From assembly GCF_036370855.1 (NCBI RefSeq), contig NC_088101.1, positions 71,340,559-71,404,558 of the forward strand: DNA of 64,000 nucleotides. Reading direction: 5' to 3'. The position numbers were made by a program, and so were the translations under genes. The stretch's first letter is position 1; each line of letters begins with the position of its first letter. The notes beneath the pieces were generated by a model. The model was given only the letters and a program-made list of their open reading frames with translations. It did not search any database and was not told the DNA's origin. Positions 39,761 through 49,600 of the stretch are shown here, piece after piece. Source of the DNA: Dromaius novaehollandiae. Taxonomy: Eukaryota; Chordata; Aves; Casuariiformes; Dromaiidae.

Positions 39761-40153
39761 CTGCTATAGAGGGTCTTGGAGAGAAAAAAAGTATGACTTA
39801 AGAAATCACTGCATTAATGCTGTAACCACGCTACTGCAGGTAAGACAATTTGTGAATACACCAGAAACCAAAGTCTGCACACTAACATATAGAAGATCAT
39901 GCTGACTATGTTAGCCTCACTGGAATTAAAACTAGAGTTGCATTTCATCCAATACTGTTGTCATATTTGACAACTGGATTGTAAGAGTTAATAACAAAAT
40001 CAGTAACTAAAGCACGTACCAATCTAAAAGTGAAGACAGCTATTCAAAAGTGTAACACTGAACCTTTGCCTGAAAAAGACTAGCTGAATTTAGTACATTT
40101 CTAATGTTAAAACAATACTTAGCTCCTACTGTTGATTCTGATTTCAGTATTCT

Positions 40154-40240
40154 GATATATATATATAATACATATACTATATATATATGCACACACACAA
40201 ATAGACATTTGTTTGTGTGTGTGTGTGTTTATATATAAAC
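40154..40240. repeat. Compound AT / CA / GT microsatellite
   Basis: An AT run, then a CA run (about 40190-40199), then a GT run (about 40211-40228), then TATATA again. The CA and GT parts are complementary and can fold on each other. Confidence 0.9.
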
Positions 40241-40529
40241 AACAAACATCTCTGTGCATGGAGAGTTGTTCTGAATAACGTTTGTCACCTTCACTGTGTT
40301 ATACATAATGGATTACGCCATGTGAAGCCATTATAGCATCATTTAAATAGTAACCAACTATTCAATTAAGCAATAAAACATCTTATTTCAAATTTAAAAC
40401 AATTCAAAACTGGCCCCAACCTTGTGAAAACTGCCTGAGTCCACTGGAGCTCATGACTTTATTTTAATTTACAATCCCAAATGGTTTGGCCACAGAGCTA
40501 TACAATTTTCAAGCAATTCCTTTTTTTTC

Positions 40530-40561
40530 CTATGTACAGTTTTTTCTATGTACAGTTTTTT
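40530..40561. repeat. 16-bp tandem duplication
   Basis: CTATGTACAGTTTTTT occurs at 40530-40545 and again at 40546-40561, followed by a partial degraded third version. Confidence 0.85.
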
Positions 40562-40585
40562 CATGTGCAACTATAATTGCAAGGT

Positions 40586-40684
40586 GGGCCATGATTTTCA
40601 AATAAGAATCTAAACTTGGGTCCTAAAACTTCTAGCTGATTTAGTAGGTCCTGCTGGAGGCTCAGTATTTTTGAAGAACACATT
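40586..40684. repeat. Ancient archosaur/turtle interspersed repeat remnant
   Basis: GGCCATGATTTTCAAATAAG near the start and GAGGCTCAGTATTTTTGAAG near the end resemble the inverted terminal phrases 'ggcctgattttcaaa' and 'ctcagcacctttgaaaatca' of a sauropsid repeat, with a decayed middle. The inverted-end layout suggests a small DNA transposon (MITE-like) origin, which is an inference. Confidence 0.5.
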
Positions 40685-43537
40685 GTTACTTACCCATAAG
40701 TTTAAATTAAAAACATCTGAATTCTCTCCTGAGTAGACATGCTTTCCAGAAGTGAGAGACATAAGATTCTGACTAAAGATATCAGAATCTAATTATAGGC
40801 AAAAGCCTTGAAGCTCTTGATATATATGTATATATCTGCCTACTTTATCATAATAGGGATGTTCTTGTTGGGCTGAAATTTTCAAGTTACTAAAATCCGT
40901 AGGACTGTTTCCAGCAATTTTGATTGCTGATGATTCTTGTAACAAATTCTTGTAACATCTCATTTGGGCTTGACATGACTGAAAACTCATACTGTAAATT
41001 CAGGCACAAAACCCAGATAACCCTGGAATTCTGGACTTCATCTCTCAACAACTGTTCCCTAAATCTGTAAAACAGAAAAAAATGGTTGACTGAACCTTAT
41101 CTATCAGGCAACCTATTCTTAAAGGTAAGTTATTTTTTGACACTTAAAGAAAAAAAGCCCACTTTTTGTCCAATACTGGGAATTTCATTCTTAGGTACAG
41201 GAAATACATGTTTACATGCTGAGATTCATGCTATTCTCTTCCCACCTCATGATTTTTGGAGCCCTCATGACTGCTCTTTCCATTTGCATTTTCTTTATGG
41301 ATGTACTCCCACTTATTCCCCTCACACCTGACTTGAGGCTTAGCTCTGCTGAGGCAGTAGCTGAGGGTAGAGTCAAAGGCAGCTTCACTCTTATTTTTAA
41401 CACTTAAAAACAACTTGTGTTGTTGCATGCAAAGAGCCATCTTCAAATGTTTTGCAGTGCAGCTACAGATATTTAACAAACAATAAAGAGGAAAAAAAAT
41501 ACTACAAAGCCTTTCTTCTGACACTTTAGAATGCTGTGACAAAGTAATCTGAAATCTCAGAGACAGGAATTTCCCTGCTAATTTACTCTGAAATGAACGC
41601 TGAGGGGAAATGTCCCATGTATCACTGAGTTTAGTTATGTAGGGGCTGCAAAGTCCATTTGGTGCTTTTCCCATGTAATAGATGTCAGAGTTTCAAGTAT
41701 CTGCTCCAATACAGGCAGGTGTTTTGAGTCGTGGGGTTTTGCTTGAGATGCAAACCCCCAAAAAATCTTTGCACAAAGAAATGGAGAACTATCAGATCAT
41801 GTGCAAGAAAAGACTTGCACTGAGAGTCAGAAAGAAAGTATTGCATTGAAAAAAACTCTCAGGATATCTGATCGAGTTACGAAAAATATTAAACCAGGTA
41901 ACTCCTAGAAGGTTGAACAGAAACCCCAAAGAATATTATGAATTTTATTTTTAAGATAATGAGGACATGTTTTTTAAAAGCCTGTAATACTAAACTAATT
42001 TTCTGTACCTCTGCCCTTCATTCCTCCTCAAACTTCTGAACTATGGTCTCAGGATAAGATGCCACATATAAACATCTCTAAAGAACGATTTCTTCCAAAT
42101 ATGTCAAAGACAAAAGGTGTAGAAAATGATGCTGTTACTGGACAGCACCACTGATTTTAACTATGGAGCAGCTGCTGTGCTGTACAACGCAGTATCCAAA
42201 GCAAGCAAATAATGGAAATATACCAGTGAAAAGTCAAACCTGACTTTCAGGTATTGTAGTATTGCCTAATACTATTTGTACTTGGATTATTCAAGGACAT
42301 GCTGATGTTGAGTAATGCCCATTAGTTTACCTACGAATCAACATAATCTTTACTGAGCCTGCAACTCAGAAAAAAAATGCAGTATACTCTAGCAGGGAAT
42401 TTATCGTAAATTTTGTATCATAGATGAGAAAACAAAATTAACAAATGAAACACATAGACTGCTGAATAGTCTCTATACAGGCAATTTCTTAAACAGAGTA
42501 TTTTTCGTATTTAAAGATTATGCCATACAAAAATTCATGTACTGATTAGATGTCAGACATAAAATGGAGAAAAGAACCTTTACATGATTTTTTCTGCTGT
42601 GGGCGTAAACAGGTATTTTTAACTTCAACTACCAAACAGCACTGACTGAGACAGAATTAGACTATACTTCCAACCAATCCTTTTGTACCTTGCAAATATA
42701 TGACAGCTGCGATTTGGAAAGATTTAGAACTGAGTTTGTTAATATCAGTTGTTGCTAAGAGATGCGTTGCCTCTAGCAGAAGTATGAATATGCACCCACA
42801 CATTAAGTGGATCAATGAGCTAAACATCACAAACCCAACATAAAATAATTTGTTGTTTGTATTACAAAGGGGTCTGAAAAGATTTTACTGTGGAAATATC
42901 AGTATTATTGCACTTTGAGTTCAACATGAGTTTTGTTGACCTGCCTTTTCATGGAAGGTGCATGCAGTGATGACATTTTTAATAATGAAGAAAGATTGAA
43001 AATCACATTGAAGACTATAACAACTCAGTATAAATCATTGCAAGAGACTCAAGAAATTAAACCACAGATATTTTTAGTATGTAGGCTTTTTAAAACAATA
43101 TTACAAAGTCTATAGAAGTTTTAGTCTCAGTGACAAAAAGCTTACAGTGAAAGATAGGTACCGGATGTTTTTGTATATAGTTATGAGTGCCACATTGCTA
43201 TTGTCATCATTTTAACATCTGCCTACTCTTTATGGCTGAATTAATGTATTCTCAAGTTTCATTTACCTTTGTTCTGTTTAGTACACTGACTTTCCATATT
43301 TTTCCCAAGACCGCTCTCCTATTTCTTAATCTTTACATCTATGTCCATAATTTATTTTTCCTATTAGTTATCGTTTTCTTGGTAGTTTTTTTCCATGTTT
43401 GTATTACTCTCTAAAAAGCTCTTAGTTTTTGTTAGCACACTTCACTGACAGACCATCTATTTTTATATTTTTATCTGCATGAGTGTGTATGTGTGTAATT
43501 TTTTTAATAATGATAGATCTTTTCTCTTAAGATATAT

Positions 43538-43580
43538 TTTCTCTAAGTTTCTCTAAGTAAGATATCTTAGTTTCTCTAAG
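43538..43580. repeat. Short local repeat of TTTCTCTAAG
   Basis: TTTCTCTAAG occurs at 43538-43547, 43548-43557 and 43571-43580. A partly palindromic TAAGATATCTTA lies between the second and third copies. Confidence 0.75.
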
Positions 43581-45079
43581 ATATCTGAGCTGGTAGGGCT
43601 AAATGACATAGATGCCAAGGTCTAGAAAACAACAAAGATCTGTCAGCAAAAAGCACTGTGGAGAATGATTATTCATCCTCTGAGTCTTCTTAATAGCCCT
43701 TAGCCTCGTAGAAAAATTTTTTCCACTACCAAAAAAGGAGGAGTTTTAGACCACGTAAGAATGAATGTTAGAAACAGACTATCCTCACTAGGCGACAGAG
43801 TAGTTGCAGCAATGACTACAACTGTGCTATATATAGTATAGAAGTTTTAATACATGAGAGTGTCAGAAGAAATTCCTTTTTTCTACCCCCACCTGCTAAT
43901 TCTCTCCTCGAAAAGAAGGGAAACTCACTTGCGGGAATGTATACAGGACAGTGTCTTGTTCTAAGAAAACTGCTTCAGGAAAAAGATTGGTTAATAGTTA
44001 TGAAACTGCAAACTGGATTCTGTCCCTTTGCAGAGTCACTCAGTAGCATGTCTCGTAACAGATAAGCTATGGAAAGCAACAAAATACAGCTTCTTATGCC
44101 CAAACAGCACATGACCCCAGATAACTCCTAACAGCAGATATCATAATGAAACACTACTTCCTATGTAAACATTACTAGAATTTTTCACTGAACCATCTTT
44201 CCCTTCAGAATGTCTTAGCTTTTTCTTCAAGGATTCAAATATCTTGAAATCAATTTTGCTGCAGTTGGGTTGACCTTCTTGAAATGTCCAACTGGAAAAA
44301 ATATCACATGTAATAGTTGAAATACACACATCTTTGTACGCGGAAAAGAAGACATTAAAATTCTAGCTAGCGATCAGTTACATACTAGATATAAAGCACA
44401 GGAAAAACATACACAGGGCCACTGTGGGTAGTAACATAAAGTTAGCTGCTTGGTGTGCTTTGCCACATCAAAAACGTGAGTGAATTGCTAGCTGAACCGC
44501 ACTGCAGTCATACTGTTATCATGCCTTCAGCTGAGCTTCTTCAAGCAGAAAACTGGAAGAACTTGTAAACTAAGCAAGGTTATCTGGGGTCAGCCCCTGA
44601 ATAGTACATATGGGTGCTGTCACAACGGGTGCAGGCAACTCATTAGATAGCTTCTCCATGGGCCTGAAGGAAAAAGAAAAGCTGTTTTTTAGATGACCCT
44701 TGATGCTGCAAATGCCTTCATCTGTATAAGACTGACAGGAAGTTTGTGACAACCAGTTGTCCTTAAAGATCATGCAATGCATCTTATGGATGCAGTTATT
44801 ATATACATTTGGGAAGACAGAAGCAGAATATTACTCGGGGTGATACGTAACTTTGAATGGACTGCAACAGCATTTATATTGAGAAGGATTCTTCAGCCCT
44901 TTCGTGGGGCTCTTTGTCCTGCATCCTATTTTTCACCCACTTTTTACACCTGTGGAGAAAAGAAGGGAGGAGAAAGCCAATACTGGTAATGGCTAGTGTA
45001 GTAGCTGTCACTGTTAGCTCCCTGTGTGATATTCTTACTACACACTGTGAGTGCCTGTAAAAAGCACTCCACTGCCTGA

Positions 45080-45250
45080 AAATGCCAAGGACTAATCCTA
45101 CCTGATTTTAGGCATTTAGAACCATTAATGGCACTAGAAATGGTCACCTTAAGTCCATCTAAGGTCTGAGCTCTTTGAGATACATCTCTGTTCAACCTGC
45201 ATGTTGAGTTATAGAGGAAGACTATATGCACTAATCTTACCAAGGAAGAC
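45080..45250. repeat. Probable ancient interspersed repeat remnant
   Basis: The phrase CCTGATTTTAGGCATTTAGA resembles 'cctgattttaggcacctaga' of the same sauropsid repeat class. The remaining 130 bases carry no clear family signal. Confidence 0.3.
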
Positions 45251-45604
45251 TAAAGCACTCTTGATTTCTCAGGATGAGTGCCTAAATATTAAGCTGAATG
45301 AATGTGGCCTCTGAATGTGTGATAAGAATATGAGAAGTGAATGTGTAGGAGCTCTGGTACTTGAAATTCAGGCTGGTATTTTGCTCTAACACCCATGTGA
45401 ACTCCCTCTGTAAACAACTGCTTGGCTGTTACCTTGAGCTCTCTGATTCTCATGTTCATCTGCTTCCTCTTCTAAAAAATCATACGCACTTTGAGGCTGG
45501 AATATTTTTTTTCATTAATATAATCTCTGATTAGCCCTACTACTGCTACTAACCTGTTGAAAGTAACTAATCATATTGCCAGCCTCAGCCCTTCATGACT
45601 CACA

Positions 45605-45895
45605 AGATTTTGACTGGGTCAAATCCTGCTCTTTGGGCTGTTAGGGTTGTCGACGATTGTGGGCTCCTCGAGCACATGCGCGTGCACTCCCGCACCCAGT
45701 GCGGCTCTCTGAGCCTTGCGGCTTCCAGATGGCTCAGGTAAGACTGCTCCTCCTTGCACAAAGCCCTACAGCGGATGACTTCTGGAGTCCTCTTGTGGCA
45801 AGTGCTGCACAAACACCCGCAGAGCAAGTGTCTGACCTCAGGTGCATGCTCTGGTCCAACGCACACTACACTTCAGCGAAATCCTGTTGGCTTTA
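45605..45895. repeat. Possible ancient repeat remnant upstream of the TAPT1 promoter
   Basis: GGGTCAAATCCTGCTCTTTG near the left and CACTTCAGCGAAATCCTGTT near the right look like decayed repeat phrases ('gggtcaaattctgctct', 'gacttcaatgg'). The material between is more CpG-containing (about 45650-45730) than the flank. The match is weak. Confidence 0.3.
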
Positions 45896-46189
45896 TAGTT
45901 AATAATTCACTTCTCACTCTTCTTTCCAAACCACATGTCTATTTGCATGGCGTTGTGCAGATCAATCACGTTATTCGTAACTGGTCTCAACCATAGCTCC
46001 CCAGTGAACTGTGACAATGGTGCAGGGCTTGCTTTATGAAAGCGGCAGAGGGCCCGCTAGGTCTGTTTCATAACGCAAACATCTTTATGCGCGCCTCCGC
46101 ACCCACCGACACCGACAAAACCAGGCGGTCCGAGAGCAGCAGCGGCGCTGGCGGCGGCTCCCCGAGGCTGAAAGGCGCCTGCGCCACGG

Positions 46190-46201
46190 CAAGATGGCGG
46201 C
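46190..46201 (+). promoter_or_regulatory. TISU / YY1 element containing an in-frame upstream ATG
   Basis: The 12 bases CAAGATGGCGGC fit the TISU consensus SAASATGGCGGC at every position and also contain the YY1 core AAGATGGCGGC. Known: TISU acts both as a YY1-bound promoter element and as a translation start for mRNAs with very short 5' leaders. The ATG at 46194 is in frame with the conserved TAPT1 start at 46350, with 52 sense codons between and the nearest upstream in-frame stop at 46071. Whether it is used for translation or only as a YY1 site cannot be decided from sequence. Confidence 0.7.
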
Positions 46202-46210
46202 GCGCGGCTC

Positions 46211-46226
46211 CCCCCGCCCCCCGCCC
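46211..46226. promoter_or_regulatory. GC-box cluster
   Basis: CCCCCGCCCCCCGCCC contains overlapping reverse-orientation GC boxes of the Sp/KLF type. It lies just downstream of the inferred start region, as in many TATA-less CpG-island promoters. Confidence 0.5.
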
Positions 46227-46268
46227 GGCACTCGAGCGGCGGCCGCGGCGCGTCACGGTCGCGCGGTG

Positions 46269-46278
46269 ATGACTCAGC
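46269..46278 (+). promoter_or_regulatory. AP-1 / antioxidant-response-like site
   Basis: ATGACTCAGC contains the AP-1 core TGACTCA and fits the ARE core RTGACNNNGC bound by NRF2 with small Maf proteins. It lies 75 bases downstream of the TISU ATG, inside the CpG island. It also contains a second in-frame upstream ATG. This is a motif match only. Confidence 0.4.
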
Positions 46279-46349
46279 GCGAGGGGCGCGGCGCGGCGCG
46301 CGGCTCGGGGGCGGCGGGCGCGGAGCGGGCCGCGCGGCTGGCGGCGAAC

Positions 46350-46602
46350 ATGGCCGGCGTTGCCGACGCCGCTGCCGCCGCCGCGCCGGGCAGCGGCGGG
46401 GACGGGCGGCGCGGCGGCGCCCCGGAGCAGCAGCAGCAGGAGGGCGGCGGCGGCGGCAGGGGCGAGCCGAAGACTCTCTGGGCGAGCAGCGAGTCCCGGC
46501 CGCCTCCGGCCGGCGCGGGGCAGCCGTCGCCGCAGCAGCGAACCGAGACATTGGGCTTCTACGAGAGCGACCGGGGCAGGAAGAAGAAGCGGAGCCTCTC
46601 GG
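46350..46602 (+). CDS. TAPT1: TAPT1 exon 1, coding part
   Basis: It encodes residues 1-84 plus the first base of codon 85. The segment is rich in Ala, Gly, Gln and Pro: Ala at residues 7-12, QQQQ at 27-30 and GGGGG at 32-36. The conserved ETLGFYESD block follows at 66-74 and a basic run (RGRKKKR) at 75-81. The exon ends in TCTCGG just before the donor GTGAGG at 46603. The split codon G|AT joins to exon 2 as Asp. The low-complexity part aligns poorly with human TAPT1, as expected for this disordered region, while residues 66 onward align well. The same frame is open upstream to a stop at 46071, so the exon can encode more residues if translation starts at the ATG at 46194 or 46269. Confidence 0.93.
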
Positions 46603-49600
46603 GTGAGGGCGGGCGGCCGGCGCCCTCCGCAGCGGCGGCAGCCGGGGTGGCTGAGGGCGGCGGGTCCGCCGGGCCCGGCCGGCTGCAGCCGGCGGCTGCG
46701 GGCAGCGCGCAGGGCCTCGGGGCGGCGGGAGCGGCGCTGCGAGGAGCTCGGGTCGGCGGCGGGCTGCGCTGCGCGGGGCGGCAGGGGGGTCCCCGCTTCT
46801 CCTCCCCACGTGCTTAAATTTAGTGGGTGAATTCACCTCTGGCTGTGCCGGGCTGGGTGGCCGCGCTCGTGCCGCCCGTGCGAGCGAGCTCACGAAGGGC
46901 AAGGCCGGCCGCGGAGTTGCTGTGCGCTGTCAGGTGGCGCGTGAAACGGCTACTGTGAGGGTGCTTTTAAATAACCAGGCGGTCTGCGGCCGGGCTGCTG
47001 TACGCTGGGGTTGGGAATCAGGTTTTTAGCCTTAGCCTTCGGCCAAGAACGCCTCTACAGAGCAAATAGTGCGGTGTTTTTTCCAGTCTAAAAGCCTAGC
47101 AGTTCAGACCTACATAGGTTGTGTGTTTTCTTAACTCCACTGTTGAGGGCTTAAACTTTTGCTCTTGCTGAAATACAATAAACACTTGTGGGTTAATGTT
47201 TTTTGTTAAATACACATAATTATAAATATAATGGTTCTTGCCTCTGCTGCAGGAAGTAATAATACTGTAAGAGTCTCGAAATGATGTGCAGGTTAATAGA
47301 AGTCTTTTATCTAAGTGTAGTTTACTAACTAAGGACTTTATAGGGAGGGGGGAAAAACGAGAGGAGAAAATGTTGTGGCCCTTTCTGTCAATCTGCAGTT
47401 TTCTGTAGAGTTACACTCGAACTGATTATTCCTAGTATCTGCAGTGTAATTTTTAAAAACTAGCCCTAACTTTTTTTCATAAAAATAAAAACTAATTTAT
47501 TGTAGTGGTGATGATTTAGCTACGTTTGTAAGTAACTTCATTAGCAGCATATGCTTAGTGGAATGGTTTGCTGAAAATGTGGAAAGTACCCAAAGAGATA
47601 TTCAAATTTCTAGGCTTTATTTCTGCCTCAGTGTTGGCTTGAATGTAGCACCACAGGTTGTATTAGAATACAAAAAAAAAAGAAATGGTATTTAGCTTAA
47701 ATTGTCTGCCACAGCTGAAAGCATTCCCTTTGAGCTTGACAGGTGCTATGTCAGTCTCGGGTTCTGGTACATGTGTTGTGTCACAGGACTTGGAGCATCA
47801 TTGATTGTGCTCCTGTGGTATTGATGAAACTGCTGTAATTTCCATGGTTGTAATGAATTAGCTTGATTACACTGTTAAGAATTGCTTCGTAGTGAAAAAA
47901 AGGAATGGTCAAGAGGCATCGTGATATGCCTGAAAGGTAGCTGAACAAATAACTTTCTTTAGACAAAAATTGATAGGTGGAAAATGTTCCTAACTTCCAG
48001 CAGTTGATTTTTAAATTTAAAGAATGGTTAAAAAATCATTGGATATTTCTGATTCTTCAGAAGAAGAAAACATAAAAAGAGTACACTCTTAAAATTGCAA
48101 CTAAAACTCCTCATCTTTAGCTGTAGCAATATGTATTATACTACATAAAAGTGATGGTGGGTTTCGTTTCTTCTTTTCAAGATGGTATAAGCAAGACCAG
48201 TATTGTCCAGGCAAGTTGCCTGGAGGAGAAAACAACCATTGTGTGTGTAAGTGTGTGTTAATTAGTAGTGCATTATTGTTGTATTAACTTACTTGGTTGT
48301 TTATGGAAGTGTGTGTTTAGGGTTGGTAGAAGCAAAATGAGTGGCTGGATTTGTAGCATTTAGGATTAACATAATGATAAGGTAACAATAGAAAACTGAG
48401 ACACTGTGGATTTTACATTTGGGCAAGTGTTGCACTCTGTTTCTGGTTAATGGTTATCTTTGTGTTGAAGTATAACTTAGGTAAATCATTATCAAGAGAT
48501 AATTGAAGAAATTACTCTGGCCCCTTATATTTTGAAGAAGCTTGTGCTTCTTTTGGTGCCGAGGCGGGGAAGTGGGTGAGAATACTTTGAGTGTGCTGTC
48601 TGAACAGTTTAATCTTAGGCCAAGGTCTAAAACTTTCTGACTGCAAAGCAGAGGAAAATTGAATTGGAATTACAGTGTTTTCTTATTAAAAAAAAAAAAA
48701 GCTTTGATAGCTGAATTAAGCAGCACTTTTTAGACAATTTGTCTCTGTTCTCCCTTGGTGTCTCATCCTGTTCCTTTGCTTATTTCTTTTTTTTTTTTTT
48801 CTATGGGATCAGTATTTGATTTGCTTCACAAACAGCTTTGCTGGCGTAGCTCTAGGGCTGATGCCTTCTGCTTGAGCACTTATTCCCATTCAGCGACTGA
48901 GGGACTATGTACTCCAGCACTTTGCCTGTGACTGAAGAAGTTATTTGCAGTTGCAGTCTGGGGCTTATGTATTGATCAGCCTCAGCCGTAAGGACCGACT
49001 ATTTCAAGCTCTTAAGTTTGGGATGTGAAAGAAAAGGTGGAGGCCAGATGAAAAAAAGCTGACAGCCAGGTGGAGGAAACTTAAAGATCATTTGTTTTTT
49101 CTCAAGAGTAGGCACATGAATGAGTTTGTGTGCGGTAAGGTGCAGTGGGAACAAATAGCTCATTAGTTACTCCTTGATGGTTGTCCATATGCACATATTT
49201 ATTCTGCAGGAAACATGAGTTGTTTATGATGCATTCTCTTTAAGTTAGAGAAGCTGGTTTACCAGTGGTGTAAGAAAATGCTGCTGGGCAGTTAGGTGTG
49301 AAACAACAAATCAGCTACTCTAAGTTTATCTCATGGTAGTGTGTTTTTGTTTTGTTTTGTTTTTCTTTTTTTAACAATAAAGGATACAGGAAAAACAAGT
49401 TCCAAGTGAGAATGTTATAAAGGAAGACTGCAGAAAATAAATTTGCAAGAGGTTAGAAAAACAGTTTAGTGGTATGAACTTCTGTCTTTATTTCACCGGA
49501 ATGAACTTTGATTGAAACTTTAAATGTCAATATTGGTTACTTTTTTACTACTCACTGAACTACCTGTCGCTTTTTGTTCTTTAAGTACCTTTAAGACTTA

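Larger units (their letters stand above)
36687..46059. other. Intergenic flank up to the TAPT1 CpG island
   Basis: It contains ancient repeat remnants (37532, 40586, 45080, 45605), the palindrome at 38627, the block at 39555, the duplication at 40530, the compound microsatellite at 40154 and the TTTCTCTAAG repeat at 43538. A POU octamer ATGCAAAT lies at 37398-37405. No exon was recognised. A minus-strand frame of 147 codons (41231-41674) has no recognisable homology. Confidence 0.65.
46060..46960 (+). promoter_or_regulatory. TAPT1: TAPT1 CpG-island promoter, TATA-less
   Basis: The region is densely CpG-rich against AT-rich surroundings and covers the TAPT1 start codon, exon 1 and the start of intron 1. 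No TATA box is visible. Recognisable elements are overlapping GC boxes (Sp/KLF type) at 46211-46226, a CRE half site CGTCA at 46251-46255, a YY1/TISU element at 46190-46201, and an AP-1/antioxidant-response-like site at 46269-46278. Housekeeping-type dispersed initiation is inferred. The transcription start is probably close upstream of 46190, because YY1/TISU elements normally sit just downstream of the start site. A divergent antisense transcript is possible, as the human locus has one, but nothing here proves it. Confidence 0.85.

Noticed and set aside
41231-41674. 147-codon minus-strand frame
   Set aside because: Non-ATG start and no recognisable motif, in ordinary AT-rich intergenic DNA.
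1-46000. Possible LDB2 exons in the flank
   Set aside because: LDB2 is the expected neighbour by synteny, but I found no translated stretch resembling its conserved dimerisation or LIM-interaction regions.
46360-46830. 156-codon + strand frame overlapping TAPT1 exon 1
   Set aside because: Different frame from the conserved TAPT1 reading, non-ATG start, and GC-driven composition. It reads through the splice donor into intron 1.
46057-46902. 281-codon open frame on the minus strand across the TAPT1 promoter
   Set aside because: It is almost entirely Ala, Arg, Pro and Gly, as expected from any frame of a CpG island, and lies opposite exon 1. No recognisable domain.
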